From Nymphaea colorata (taxonomy: Eukaryota > Streptophyta > Magnoliopsida > Nymphaeales > Nymphaeaceae), in contig NC_045138.2 in assembly GCF_008831285.2 (NCBI RefSeq), positions 15,843,934-15,907,933 on the forward strand: a stretch of DNA of 64,000 nt, read 5' to 3'. This document shows positions 25,263 through 39,188 of this stretch, piece by piece. The notes under the pieces were generated by a model. That model saw only the letters and a program-made list of their open reading frames with translations. It searched no databases and was not told the origin of the DNA. Positions within the stretch are counted from its first letter, which is position 1; the number at the start of each line of letters is the position of its first letter. Made by a program: the position numbers and the translations under genes.

Positions 25263-27910
25263 AAATTTGAATCAAATAATCAACGGCCTGACACGGTCTA
25301 ACTGATCAAGTTCGAACAGAGTTTTCACCATCAACTCAATTGGGCCAAGCCAGTATGAAGTATAAATAAACTCTAAAAAACTGCTTACGCAAGAAATCTT
25401 GGTTATCTGAAGAAATCCACAGGCTCATCTTGTCATGTGAAAGACGCCGAGAAAAGTGAATGGTCTTTGTTTAAACCATGTACACATGCTTCATTTCTTC
25501 TCCACAGACCTTTTAAAAGCGAGTCATGGGCATGCTGCTTTACTTTGATAAGGAATACTTACCGTTCTGCGTCCTTGTGTTGTGGAAACTGTTCTTTGTA
25601 CTGATACTGTTTTTCTAAATGATAGAATACGGAATCCACTGAAAGTGTTTCATAAAATGTTCTTGATGAAAAAATAATAATGTGACTGAAAGTCTCCACT
25701 GAATCGAATTCGGTGGATGAATTTAAAAAATAGCAAGAATTCTTGGTCTCTCTCAATTCAACAAACACACGCAGTTGCTGGTCTGTGGCTGTCATGTTCT
25801 CCAAATCCCGGCAGAAGACACGTTTTTCATGGAAATCAAGCATTACGCCGGCTGTATTAGACTCGATTTCAATCAATCTTTTAATTAATGCTCTCCTGGA
25901 ATACCGGTCGTTTACGTCTCTATCTCTTCTTAAGCACCACCGGCCACTTTGATAAGGTTATGTGGTTGCATATGTCTAAGTTTTCGTTCCATACTAACTC
26001 TTAAATGTGAAAGAAAACCATCTTCCAACGACATCCACACAGATGATGGCTGTCATGGCCCCATAGTGTATGGTTGCTTGTTTGCAAGCAAACCTAACGC
26101 ATGAATGTAAGATCTAACGCATGAATGTAAGATCGTGGCATCTTTTCTAACTTGATCCACAATTCTTCATAATTTAAGATTGAACATCTCTAAATGTCAA
26201 TAGGTCGGATTCAAATTGAATATACTGTTAACTATATATATATATATAAAATATATTTTTGGATATTTACATGTTCAGATTCAAATTTCAGATCGAAATA
26301 TGAATGAAAAAAAGTTATATTTGAATACGAGTTCGAATCTGAAATCCAATTTTACAATCTGAATTCAATCCATATTTGAGTCTGGCCAATTTTCAAAATG
26401 TAAAGGCACTGAATAAAGGATATTTGTTTAAAACTAAATCTGACATGAATTCGAGTCCGATTGGGTATTAATGTATATTTGAATTCGATCGAATGTCATT
26501 TTTTAACCTGAATTTGATCTGATTTCTTAATTAGTATTAATTTTTTTTCTACAACTGTTTTTTTGAAACAATTTGGTTAGAACCTTATCCAAATCAGATA
26601 TATTGACATCCCTAATCTCTCTTGGGAACAACACACCTGGAACTCTGGATCTTAGATTTTTCTAATGAGATTATGCCACAACTTTGTGTATCAAACTAAT
26701 TAGGAATTCCAAGTTGGGTTAAGATCTGATCTAAGATCTAAAGCGACAGCGCCTAATTCAAAATCATCTTGGAGGAGATGATCATTGATAGGAAGTTTTA
26801 CCTTAGGTCCACATGATTAAAAATTAAGGAATCTCAAAACAAATCAGATCTCTAATATGATTCTTTATCAAATTCTTCATGTGCGTAAAATTGAAAAAAT
26901 GTGGATTTTTAAAGCAAACTTGGACCCACAGTTTGGTAGATCTTAAAATGTAGCGGCTAGCTACATTAGATTGTCAGATCTATGATCCAACATTCTCTAA
27001 GAAACCCTGTGATGTGAGCATGAACTATCAATTGTTATTCCTTAAGCCAGAAAAGATGTTGATTGAGTAACGTAAGGATTATGAAGACGGCTTCTCAGCG
27101 TATAAGCAACATTTTTGCATTATGCACGAACAAAAGAGGGGTGTGGCGCAAATTTTATTCAATAGATAGCGTCATTGCTTCTTCAAAAAATCATAAATAA
27201 GGGAAAATATCGCCGTCAAGGAATGCTTTAGTTCATATTTTTCTGGCTTCGGTGTTCATTAGTTTTCTTGGACATTTTATTTGACTTACAAAAATTCTAT
27301 TAACACATCAAAGTAATAATTTTTTTATATCACATTCTTTGTTTTTAGTTAGCTTTTTGAAAAAACCATCATGAATATAAAGGAATCATCTTATATATTG
27401 CCGTATAACTAAGGGTACAGGCATCCTTTTTCTTAATTACCAAATCTATGTTGAACAGGAGGATGTTTCCAAACTTCCAAAACCAAGAACATTGAATTAA
27501 ACAAAAACAAAATGGAAAAAAGATAAATATGGACAATAGTGATAAATTGAATATTATTATGGAAAAATCCAATATTCTAATTAGATTAAATCGGAAAAAT
27601 ATCAAAGAATCAAACGAATTAGTTTATTCACCTACCCATTGAATATATGTTGCCAACTAATTAACTCTAAAAAAAACAACTAATTTCCAACAATTTCAGG
27701 AAAAGATGGGTACCAGTTTTGCACAAGCACCATAAAAACAGGGACTTCATTGGGAAAAAAACATCCCAAAGGTACCATCTAATTGTTTCCTTGGCCGTGC
27801 CGTTCTCCGCCATTTTCATGCCTTTTGCCCCTCGCAATCACTGCTAGACGAAGACATCTCTCCCTCCCTCCCCGAGGAGTGAAAGAAATCTCCATTGCCG
27901 GCGAGCAAGG
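25263..27910. other. Intergenic DNA and PLC-like 5' region
   Basis: No gene is recognised. A MITE-like element covers 26188-26614. The last 100-200 bp before 27911 are CT-rich and are probably the promoter and leader of the PLC-like gene. Confidence 0.55.
26188..26614. mobile_element. MITE-like element, copy M2
   Basis: 427 bp with the same ends as M1. The left end reads tctaaatgtcaataggtcgg and the right end, reverse-complemented, reads ttagggatgtcaatatatc. The AT-rich interior has alternating gattcaaat and gaattcg words. No transposase is visible, so it is non-autonomous. Confidence 0.6.
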
Positions 27911-29706
27911 ATGGAGACGAAGAGAAGCAGGCCGGAGGTTTCTCCATGGAAGCTTAGCACGAGGTCTCTGTTAACCATTGGCCTTCTCTGCCTAACTAGC
28001 TTCTGCAACTCAGCACATGGCCTGTGCGGCCTGAAGGGCAACTGCAAGCAAGGGCAGAAATGCATCAACAACGGCAACTGCGATGCAGGCCTCCATTGTC
28101 AGACGTGCGTGGCAGACGGTGCCCTGCTTCCCATATGCACACGCATCACCACCCTCAACCCCACCTCCAAGGTACGGCGACATCACTCGTAAGAGCTCTT
28201 TATGCCTCGTTAATGGCCGCCTTCAAGGCGGGAAAGGCTGAGAGTTGTAATAGAGGTCCATCTTTTAGTCTAATGGCGTCTCCTCGATCGCCGCCTTGCG
28301 TTGTTAATGTGTCAGCATCGTTGATTCCTTCCAATTTCGTTGCTTCTTCCGAGTAATACTGAGTGACTCTGAGTCGATGGCTGAAATATGTTAAGGTGGG
28401 AGGCCTTCCTTTCAACCGATACTCATGGCTGACCACGCACAACTCGTTCGCCATATTCGGGGAGAAGTCGTGGACCGGAACGGTTAGGGTTTCCCCATTC
28501 AACCAGCAGGACTCCATCACCTCACAGCTCCAGGTGAGTGTTTCATATGCAACACCATCTTTTCTCTTCTTCTCTGCTTCTTTTTCTTTTTCTGCTTCTT
28601 CCTGTTCGTCCGTATAAAGCATGAATCGGCCCTGAGATACTTGCATAGAGAACCGTGAGGCAGAAGATGGCAGAGCTGCAGACGTTCATAGCATGGCCTT
28701 TACTGCACTAGTCCTCGTTAAAATGACGAACTCGGAGGAGATCGTATCCGGCCGTAGGTGCCCATCACCTGAGCACCGTCCATCACATCCGTTGCTTAAT
28801 AGTTCTGACCGTTGATCTTTTAGATGAAGGGCTTTTAATTAGAAAAACTAGGGATAATTGGTTGTGCGTCTCTACGCCGGGGAAGTTTCCGGCGGACGGC
28901 AGTTTTTAATTCCGGTGATCCGGATGCTGTCATCGCGTATCTTCTCTCATCCTCGATCTCTATCCCCTCTATCTCGAAACACTATTATTACATTTTTAGT
29001 TTCATTTAGATCTCCTTGAGATCATCTTATACGTGATAAAACAAGTATTTTATTTGAAAAAGTTACAGGCATATACCTTTTTTCTAAAAAAAATATTGAA
29101 AATCATTTATGCGGGTTAGGTATATTTTTATTTATCTATTTTATTTATTCCACTGCGCAGTTGAACCAACTTATGTTTCAAGTGCTAAAAGGTCTCGGCT
29201 TTTCGGTGCAGAGATGCAAACACCATGATGAAGAATGTAGCCTTTTAAAAAGGGAGGGCTCTTTTAAATATTGTGTAAGGTAATGACAATAACTAAAGCC
29301 GATAGAAGCTTGGAAGTTAGTTCTTTAACTTTGGATGAGTAGAAAGAATATTTCATTGAACCGGCCATTCACTAACTCAATTTTAAGAGAGAAAAAAAAA
29401 ACCTTGTCAAGTCAAAATCTGTAGGCTGGACATTCAATAAAGATTCGCTGGAATAACTTGATCACCCACATGGCCTAGCAACGACTCAATTATTTTGGTT
29501 GTGATATGGAATATATATATATATATATAACTGTGTTCTCGATAGTTGTCAAATTGTCGCTGCTGTATAAACCTTGGTTAACGCGACTTTAGTGACTCTT
29601 TTTTTGATGCCCCGCATCATTGAACCGTTGTGTATGTGTAAGTACATGTAATTAAAAGTCCAAATAATTGTTGATGTTATAGACAAAGGAAGTTGTCTCA
29701 ATTATA

Positions 29707-29752
<46 letters not shown>

Positions 29753-30430
29753 ATTGTATTTTCAGCGGACACGTTCACCACTTATTTAAAATTTGCTTTT
29801 CAAAAGTACAAAAAGTAGGATTAGAAAATTTATGTAATTTTGGGGTGGGAGATGATTATAACCTATTGCTTGGAAAAGAGCCGAAGTCTCTCTTTCTAAC
29901 CCTTGAAGCTAGATATTCATCCATGCCTAGTGTAGTGTAGAAACGGTGTCACATAATGATCATGATGAATTGATGGCAAATTTTGGACTCGTTTAGATCA
30001 CCTATGTTATGTCCCTTAGCAAAAATGCTTTGAAATTACATATACATATAAAAGGAAGTGTTTGGATAACCTTTTAAAATTAAAATGACTTGGTTTTCAA
30101 AAGGTATTAAATGACTTGGTCCCCCAGATAATTCATTTAAAAAATAAGTTTTGAGTGTGTTATCCAAACACATAATTAATTTATAAAAAATAACTAAAAA
30201 TTATTTTTTTATAAAACCAATATTTTCAAAACTGTTTTTTTTTTTTGAAAGGAAGGTGACATCCAAACGGGCTCATTTTCTTATTGATATGAAAGGTATA
30301 TTTATTTTAGATATGCAAATTGAAATCAGGTCACCATCCCATCCCACTCATTTTGAGTTGTTAGTATATTCAAAATAATATATTGACAACTGAGATAGTG
30401 GCTCTTATAACTAATTAGGCCAACCCTTTT

Positions 30431-30496
<66 letters not shown>

Positions 30497-33400
30497 GCAA
30501 AGTCTTCATTGAGGTGGCACACTTGTATTCTTTACTATCAATGACATCATGAGTGGACAGCTCTACTCAGCTGGGCAACTCACAAATGGACACATTTTAA
30601 AGTTTTTTTTTTTTTTTTTCAGTAAGTTAAGTGTAGTTACTTTGTCGAGTGGAGAATCATATACAAGTATTTATTTGCAAGTCATTTTTTTTTTCACGAG
30701 GATATTATTCAATGCAAGTTGCTCGAGTGATTCGCATTATATATATCAAGTGATTTTTCAAAACGGTTTATGATAATTGTTATGCTGTCATATGCCGGAT
30801 ATTGTAGGATTATTAAAAATACGTCACAAAAAAAGTCATAGCAATAGTTTATAACGTTTTTGTGCAATGATTAATAATGTTTTTACTTTAGGATTCTCTT
30901 AATTATTGTTCTGACTTTAGAAAATAATTTTGTTTGCAACATTGTGTAAGTCATCAATCAAGTTCGTTATTTAACTCATAATTGGTATTTGCCATGTTTA
31001 GTACTTAATTCAAATGTTATCTACAAATGAAAATGTAAGTCTAAGTTCCATTAAGTAGCTTTTCCCTAATAAAACTATCGTAATTATCAGTTAAACAGGA
31101 AGAAATATTTAATATTGTTTTTTTATTTCCATTATCATATCAATTTTTTCATGCAATAAAGGCTAGTTGAGGAACATGGTGCTCCAAAAGATTATTGTGT
31201 TAGGTAGATGTTAGAAAAATGGGCACCACTTTGAGATTTATGAGCATGCACAGCCAAGGTCCTGAAATTACCCGCATATTCTAAAGATATCAGTAAATGT
31301 TAACCATACGATTCTGTCAAATCACATTTTTAAATGGATCCAAAGTTTCCGCCACCGATATTGGTGAAATCCGGAACATCAATGATTTGAATCATAGTAT
31401 ATGAAACCGGTTGATAGTAGGAACGCCCACAGAAAATCTGGCCCTCAGGCTCAGGTTAAATCTTAGTTACCAGTAAATGGTGAAAATCAAAAGTCCGGAA
31501 GCAAGACGCCATTGCCTTTGTCTGCAGGAGAGATGAGTTCTGCAGAACTACCAACCACTGTAAAACTTCTTTCTAAGTAATAAAAAGTTGTTTATGGAAC
31601 GTGGCAGCAACATGGTCGGATTACAACTTGTGTTTTTTTTCCGATTGATTCTTCAATTATTTCAGGCCAGAAAGTTTCGGCCTCTCGCCGATTACTAACA
31701 CGCTTTGGTGATTGCAGAATGGTGTTAGAGGTCTTATGCTGGACATGTATGACTTCAGGAACGACGTTTGGCTCTGCCATTCTTTTGGCGGCAACTGCTT
31801 CAATTTCACCGCATACGTATGTCCCCTACTTTATTTATGGTTCATGCACAAGCAACAAAAACATATCTTTTCTCCCTCGAATTTGGTTGTTTTTGTTGGG
31901 TTTTAACTCTGTATTGGTCAACAGCAACCTGCCATTTACGCACTTAAGGAGATTCAAGCATTTCTCGAGTCGAATCCGGCAGAAATCATCACTATATTTA
32001 TAGAGGACTATGTCACCTTGCCCAAGGGCCTCACTAAGGTCTTCACAGATGCTGGTCTCATGAAGTACTGGTTTCCAGTGTCTAGAATGCCAAAGAATGG
32101 TGGTGACTGGCCTACTGTCACTGACATGGTGCAGAGCAACCAGAGGTTGCTGGTTTTCACTTCGAAATCTTCAAAGGAGGCGTCTGAGGGAATAGCATAT
32201 GAGTGGAGATACGTAGTTGAGAACCAATGTAAGACAATATACGCAATTTGCATTCATGAGCATGTAGTATAATATGCATTTCCTAGGTACTTCTTGGGGA
32301 CATTAAGGGATCATAAGTTATAGGTATCTGATATGAATCTGACTCTGCTCGGTCGGATCTTGCACAGAAGATGGTTAATCAATCAAAAGCTGATTCAGTT
32401 CAGACTTCCCCAAGAAGTTGGTGGATATGCATTTCCAAGTCTGTGAAAATTCAAGTCCCCAGGTTCAGCACTGCACTTTCTACTTCTGAATCTGAACTCT
32501 GAGTCCAATTAGCTAATACCCAGCTAGTCAGATGCATCTACTTTGGATCTGACTACATTATTTGCAGTCTCTAGATTTATTGTTCTGAGAAATCTGAAAC
32601 TCCATTTTGAGACTCTCATCACATTTGACATTTTTTCACTGCTCTAGGATTCTGCGCCTGTGCTACATGTTCATGCATAGCCTTACTCCATCTGATTTGA
32701 CTTGGCCTTTCTTACTCTCTCTTTTCTTCGTTGAATCCAGATGGCGATGGTGGGATGAAGGCAGGTTCTTGCCCAAACAGAGCAGAGTCCTCACCTATGA
32801 ACACACCAACAAGATCTCTTGTGTTGCAGAACTACTTTCCTGACAATCCCAACTTTCCTGCAGCTTGCAAAGACAATTCAGCTAAACTACTTGACATGAT
32901 GAATACCTGTTATGAGGCTGCCAATAAGCGGTGGCCTAATTTTATTGCTGTTGATTATTACAAGGTGAAAGCCCCTGAATCCCATTAAAATCATTCAAGT
33001 TAAATGTCAGCCTATCGTCTCTCTTACTCAAATTTTTTGGTTCGTGACACTGCCTGCAGAGAAGTGATGGAGGTGGAGCTCCATATGCTATAGATGTTGC
33101 AAATGGGCATCTGGTTTGTGGTTGTGGAGATATCAATTACTGCAAGGTACATCTTTCTCATAAAGTTTACCCTTGTTAAATCATCAACTTAAGGGTTGGA
33201 TTAATTTTACATGGAGTTTAATTAGCTATTGCTGTTACTGTCAACACACATCTGTATTTTGTCGATTTAGATCCTCTTATTGTAGATAGTAATGGTGGGA
33301 GTGGTTAGATTGATAGAATCAGAACTCAGAGTGTTGATTTTTCTTTTCTCATAAATGTGTCTCGGCAGCCAAACATGACTTTCGGTGTCTGCCGTTCTTG

Positions 33401-33530
33401 GGGAGCTGCAGAAGGACCCTCTCAAGCCGTCAGTGAAGCTTCACCCTCTTTAAGGGGCAGAATGCCCCTGCAGTTGTTGTCTCTGTTTCTTAAACTGCAA
33501 TGTTTGATGTCAGTGATGTACATTATGTAA
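27911..33530 (+). CDS. Secreted PI-PLC X domain-containing protein (PLC-like phosphodiesterase)
   Basis: Resembles plant PLC-like phosphodiesterases with a single X domain; the natural substrate is unsettled. Exons: 27911-28171, 28396-28533, 31718-31816, 31925-32228, 32741-32964, 33060-33146, 33369-33530, all GT-AG and in phase, giving 424 residues. The signal peptide spans about 1-37. A Cys-rich N-terminal module follows ([13 protein letters not shown] onward, seven Cys). The X domain starts near 88, with catalytic-type histidines H102 (WLTTHNSF) and H154 (VWLCHSFGG) and Asp142 in GLMLDMYD. Later motifs are [21 protein letters not shown] and [10 protein letters not shown]. The C-terminus ends in a hydrophobic run ([20 protein letters not shown]), compatible with a GPI-anchor signal. 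Intron 2 is about 3.2 kb and carries TA microsatellites. It lies about 2.6 kb from its own pseudogene and resembles Arabidopsis At5g67130. Confidence 0.93.
29709..29749. repeat. (TA)n microsatellite in PLC-like intron 2
   Basis: About 20 TA units inside the 3.2 kb intron 2. A shorter TA tract lies at about 29510-29529. Confidence 0.9.
30433..30491. repeat. (CT)n(AT)n compound microsatellite in PLC-like intron 2
   Basis: About 12 CT units followed by about 18 AT units, the same compound arrangement as at 14554. It lies within intron 2. Confidence 0.9.
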
Positions 33531-35551
33531 GCAGTATCTTGTCTTTAATCTCTCTCTCTCTCTCTCATATGGTAATTCGTTTATAAGGAAAAGCACTTGT
33601 GTGTGTTTTCAAGTATTATTGGCTTCTGGTAGGCCAGCCTCGCCCGATGCATAACCTTATGTACAGGAGTGAAGCCAGAAATTTTTCATAAGGGGGTCAA
33701 ATTAAAGTTTTTAAATTTTGACCTGGGTCAAAATATTTTTTTTTAAAATTTTTACATAAAGCAAGTGAAATTTTTAAAAATGTACATGTAATTTTTTTAA
33801 TTTCTTTTGTGGGGCCAGAGCTCTTGCAGGCCCTGGCTCTGCCTTTGTTTTTGTGATGTTAAATCAAATATTTAAATTATAATTGATAAGATTATGCAGC
33901 TCTTCAAGCGTGTCTTTTTTTTTTTTTTACTAAATAATCCAAGATAGTGGGAGACCCCAAAAACCCAAATCGTCCAAAATGGTAGAAGACTCCAAAAACA
34001 TCAATTTAAGAAAAATTTATATGTACGTATGTGGTGGTCTTGCTCTTCCAGCCACCTGGCCTGCCATATAGAAACTATATAATTAAGAAAATCACAAAAT
34101 CCAATGGAACAAACTGCACTTTATGGTATATAATTTAATGGTCTTAAACTTGTTGATTCCCATGCAACTCTGGATTTCATTAACAAGGTTTCAAAAATTC
34201 AATGCACATATAAACATTCTAAGTTATATCTCCTAATTTCCTTTTTGTAGTTCTCAGTTTTTAGATGTTGAGTGTTTCATTTTAAATGTTGTTATATGGC
34301 TAAAGCACTACAAACTGCTGTTAAGGCACATCAAATTGTTGTTCCACCATAAACCATCATTAATCCAGCAACATCAACATTCAATAGATTTGAATTATAT
34401 ATATATACACACACATACGCCAATTATCTTAATAGCTAAATGATTATGTTTTTATTTTGTGTCACTAAAAAACATTACAAAATGTGTATTTGCAACAGTT
34501 AATTGTTTGGCCACGGTTTTTAGCGATATGATGCATTTTCTGTGATGATTTTTAATGACACAAAATAATCTTTTGACCAATATAAATTGAAATCAGCCAC
34601 TAAATGACAGAACATTTAAAGAAGTATGGATAAATTAAAACATATTGATTGAACGAAAGTACTTAACAGTGGGTTATGGTACAGCAATGGTTTTATGATG
34701 TTTTTAAATAATATTTTACATTGCATTTAGCTATAACTTTTAAATATTTAGCCATTCGACAATATTTGGTAGTTGGGAGGGTCTCATTTTTTCCTTAAAC
34801 CTTTGTGTCTTTCTAAAAAAAAAAATGTAAATGAGTGAGAGTAAAAGAAAATGCTACTTATGGTGGATCTGACGGATCATAACGGAAGCAAAATTACATG
34901 AATATATACTTTCCATTCTTGCTTTTACTCCGTGTTATTTGTTTTTGGAATGCTTCAACTATTTGATGTCATACTTTAAACTTTTGTTTTTAATGTGTAG
35001 CATCAGATTCAAACATTTTACTGTCGCAGATGAAATGCCGTAACACTTAAGTCACTTTTGAACATTGGAAATAATTTAACAAAATTACACCAGAAAAGAA
35101 AAAAAAAGTGCATCAGCCATGTACAATGCCGAAGGCCGGAGAAACTGCTCAGTTTTCTTCATTAATATTTAAGAAATAAGGAAAACCAATATCAACAAAC
35201 TTAAAAAGTCTGAAAATAAGAAAAACATTAAAGCTAGTGTTAGCCTGTCTCCTGGTTTCGGTGAAAAGCCACATCACAAGTTTGGGTTGACCCATGCTTT
35301 CAACAAAAGGGATCGCAGAATGAAGAAGAAATTTCGTAGTAAATAGGAAAATATTTTTCCAGAAAAAAAAATGTCGGACCCTTTTATGGCTTCCGTTTTT
35401 TACTGTCAGACCTTTTTTTTTACTGACTTCGATTTTAGTTAACAGGGACAAGCGAAAATTTACCCACTTAGAACACTATTTCAATTTTTTTTCAAGGTTA
35501 TCAAACACTTCCTTACACTTCTAACAAGTTTATTTCTGAGTTTTTCCAAGT

Positions 35552-35557
<6 letters not shown>

Positions 35558-35594
<37 letters not shown>
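35558..35594. repeat. (TA)n microsatellite
   Basis: About 18 TA units in intergenic DNA. Confidence 0.9.
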
Positions 35595-35599
<5 letters not shown>

Positions 35600-36239
35600 G
35601 GAGTCAGACTACTGACTCCTTTGGGAAAAAGAAACAAAAGAAGATCATTTATTGCTCAAAGGCTCATTGTTTAAGAGTGTGAGATTCGTCCTTCTCCAGC
35701 TTCGAGGGAATTGATGCTTCTTACTAAAATCATCTTCTCAAGTGGCTGCACATATAATAAAATGATTCTCGCATGCTTGTTTGTCAGAGACCTTCTAAGG
35801 CATAAGATTGGTCTCCACCTCATGAAGAACAGGAATCACATGGTTCATAAATTGACTTGAATTCAAGGGTAAAGTTTAGTCAAATTTATTCAAACTGGGC
35901 CATTCAAAGTTTCAGGGTCCATTTATGATAATGTATTTTAATTTTGGGGCAGTCAAAGATCATAATTGCAATTAGTTTCTGATTACGAATAAATTAACCT
36001 TATGCAGAATATAAAAAAAAATAATAATCTAAACTTTTTAATCCGAATTGAGTTGATTAGGAAATCTGGACCACAATTCCTGGATTTGCATAGTCTGAAC
36101 CACAAATTAACATGGAGAAGGCATACATGCTGTTTGGCATCTTTGGCCGGATAAAGTAGGCTCGTCCGCCCCGGCTCGTGCTTGCACAATGGCTCAACCC
36201 GGCTGATCCATGGAATGTGAAATATTTTCAATTTCCTTG

Positions 36240-36270
<31 letters not shown>
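36240..36270. repeat. (TA)n microsatellite
   Basis: About 15 TA units in intergenic DNA. Confidence 0.9.
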
Positions 36271-36272
<2 letters not shown>

Positions 36273-39089
36273 ACAGAATGTGTGTTTGGCTTGTGAAAAA
36301 TAAGTTAGAAATCAAATTCCATCTTTTGGAGACGTTTCTGGAAATAAAACTAGCTGGAGTATGTGCTAGGCTCGAGATCTGGTTCTTCTTTGTAACAATA
36401 TCGATTTCTGAATTGAGTTGGAAAGCCAAATATTTCATTTATTCAGATGACTCATTTATTCAGATGAATTAAATTGGTATCTTTTTTGAAGCGGATTAGG
36501 TTTTTTTTTTTAGGTCTATGGAAGAAACGAAAAAGCAAAAAGATAATCAAAATATATAAAGTGAAATTAAAATTATGAAAATATTAAACTTGACCACTGA
36601 TTGCCATTTTGAGTGAGTGGGGGAAACTCACTGTTCGGCTGACGGCCGAAGCTCCCATTGAACTCGTTGTCTCCCTAGAATATAGGGCATCGTTTAGGTG
36701 CCTGGAGGTGCCACCTTCACCGCACTTCAACTTGCATGTCAGTGGTCCTTTTTTTTTTTGTAGTATAAGGAGCAAATCTCTAGGATTTGAAATAAAAACT
36801 GATCATCTACAAAGACTTGATTGTGCTTTTAATGGCGTAAGACTCTGTAAGTAGTTTATAACTTGATTTGAACTTAAACTACTTTCTTATAATTGAAGCT
36901 CATTTGTCGCTTCAACCCCATAAGATCATCTTAATCTAAACTACTTCAGTTTATCTAATCAATGTTATCTACATTAAACGCATCAGCATGCTTTCGATGA
37001 GTATAAACAGCTGAATCAGCCTAAAGGATCCAACTAATCTTGCATCTATCGTTCAATAAAAAGAAACAAATTTTGTAATACTTTGACTAAAAGAACGTAC
37101 CAATTCAAACGGCTCGATTTTTTTTTTTTTGGCATCTTTTTGTTGATCAATCTCCTGCACATGACTTACGGCTCCTTTTTCCTCTTTTGGTTTAATTTGG
37201 CCAAGCTGAGATTAGACAAAAACCACACGCATTCATGCTAAGATACACATCCAAACGATCAAACTTTTGACTTCCTTCAACTTCAAATTTTCTAAAGCAG
37301 ATTTTAGTGAATCTGAATTTGGTGGCAGTACATGATGTGGAGCTCCATGCCCTCACAGAATGGGAATAATTTGCACCACGATGTGAGAGTGTAGCAAGTA
37401 CTGGGGCCATTCATGGACACAAGGCCTTCTCAAGAAGGCTTGCTTAAAATGCTGGGATTCATTATTGAATGAATTGGGCACAGCATTATTGCAAGTTATG
37501 TGTTTTTGTTTTTTTCTCTTTCTGACAGACTATATATTCACACTGTTTCTGTCTGCAAATTAAGAACTTCTATTCTTTTTTTGTTATAGCTTTATCTCAC
37601 TTGGAACATTATACAGAGCGAACAGATGTGCACGACTCATACTTTTCATGTGCATCCGACAAGAGGCCTAGCTATCAGACCCAAGCCTGCTTGCAGAAAA
37701 AAAGGAAAACTTCTTTGGAAGCCACGCTCTGTGTAGAGATTTGACTAGTTTGAACACTATCCCATTACCAATCTGGATTTTTTAAAATCCATTTGCTTGA
37801 ATCTGATAAAGAAACCTGAGTTTGGTTGTTAATCAGATTCATATTTGGTATGCAGTTCCATGACTAAGGCTGAAGCTGAGTTATATATCTGATTATAGAT
37901 AGATGTCAAATTTAATGTTAGTCTGATCTGTGTTCAGTTTTAAATCGACTTTGGTAAAGAACCTTCTACATCTTTTTTGTGATATTTTGCTTCAACAGTG
38001 ATGCGTTGATTTGATACAGGCGAATTTGTGAAGGTACTAAGCTGATGGCACAACACATGCTTCTTTTACTTGGATGATAGATATTGCCAGTCTATGCCAT
38101 GAAACTAGCCAACGTTCAACTCTTGTTGAACCAACCTCTGTCATGGGTTCGAAAATTCACGACCAGATCTTTGGTTGGGATGTCTGTTCTTCGATACCCA
38201 AAAAGACTTCAGAGCATATTTTGCTATATTCACGACCGAGCTTTTAGACAAAGAAATGCATTTCATAATTTTTTATTACGAAGTGCAATTTTTATGGTTG
38301 AGACTCGAGTGGCCTGGGAAATTTCTGTTGAAAGATGTGATTTCTCGACCCGTGAATCCGTGACTACAAGAAATGTGAAGGAGAGTTTTCGGAACAAGTT
38401 AGGCCTGCCAGTGTGCAGCTGAAGAAAGCAACCTTTGGTCCTTTAGCCTCTCCCGAGATTGTATCCGACTCTTTCGCCCTCTGAAATTTTACCGAATGCA
38501 ACTTGCAGAGAACATCGATGGTCTCTTCTCGTGATACGAAGCTGCAGATTCATGGACATTTTATCACATTTGCTATCCTTGGGACTTGAGTCGGCAGAGA
38601 GAGAGTGAGAGACTGGTTCACTGCCTTGGTGATCGATCGTCGGTGTACGAAGGGGGAGAGAGGGTCCGGACTACGAGTCAGAGCGAGGGCAGAGTCACCC
38701 ATGTGGTGGGACACACTGTCCACGGCCACAGGATTTAATAATGTCTCAGCTGTGGCCCAGGCCCCCCACCATTTTGCATTTGCTCTCGTCTCTCTCTCTG
38801 CAGTGAAGACTGTGGGTGCTTCTTTGCAGGTTTGAAAAGCGAGCTACTCTAAAAACAGGGTGTTCTGAGAGTCCCAGAAGAAAAAAGAGAAAAAAAAAGG
38901 GAAAGGAAGAGGAAGCTTGAGCACTCAAAGCCCTTGAGGAATACGCTTTTCATCACACGCACATTTTACTAGAGCAAACAAATACACCAAAGTCCTTGGT
39001 ATCTCGGTATCTCCCTTTGGTGGTCTCGTGCTGCTGCCCTCAGCCTCCATCTCGCTCTTGTCCCCTGAAACTGAAGAGAAGAAGCGGCA

Positions 39090-39186
<97 letters not shown>
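39090..39186 (+). promoter_or_regulatory. (CT)n(CA)n(GA)n tract abutting the receptor kinase start codon
   Basis: About 6 CT, 12 CA and then about 30 GA units end at gagagt, directly before the ATG at 39187. By position this is 5' untranslated or core promoter sequence. GA repeats bind BPC/GAGA factors in plants, but a role here is inference. Length polymorphism is likely. Confidence 0.7.

Positions 39187-39188
<2 letters not shown>

Larger units (their letters stand above)
33531..39186. other. Intergenic region between PLC-like gene and receptor kinase
   Basis: About 5.6 kb without a gene I can support. The left end holds the PLC-like 3' untranslated region. TA microsatellites occur at 35558-35594 and 36240-36270. 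Open frames at 36000-36440 and 38084-38422 show no recognisable domain. The segment at 37740-37960 contains words like those of the MITE-like family. The last several hundred bases are probably the promoter and leader of the receptor kinase. Confidence 0.55.

Noticed and set aside
38084-38422. Plus-strand open frame of about 112 codons
   Set aside because: It starts at TTG, has no recognisable domain and no splice partners, and overlapping frames are equally open.
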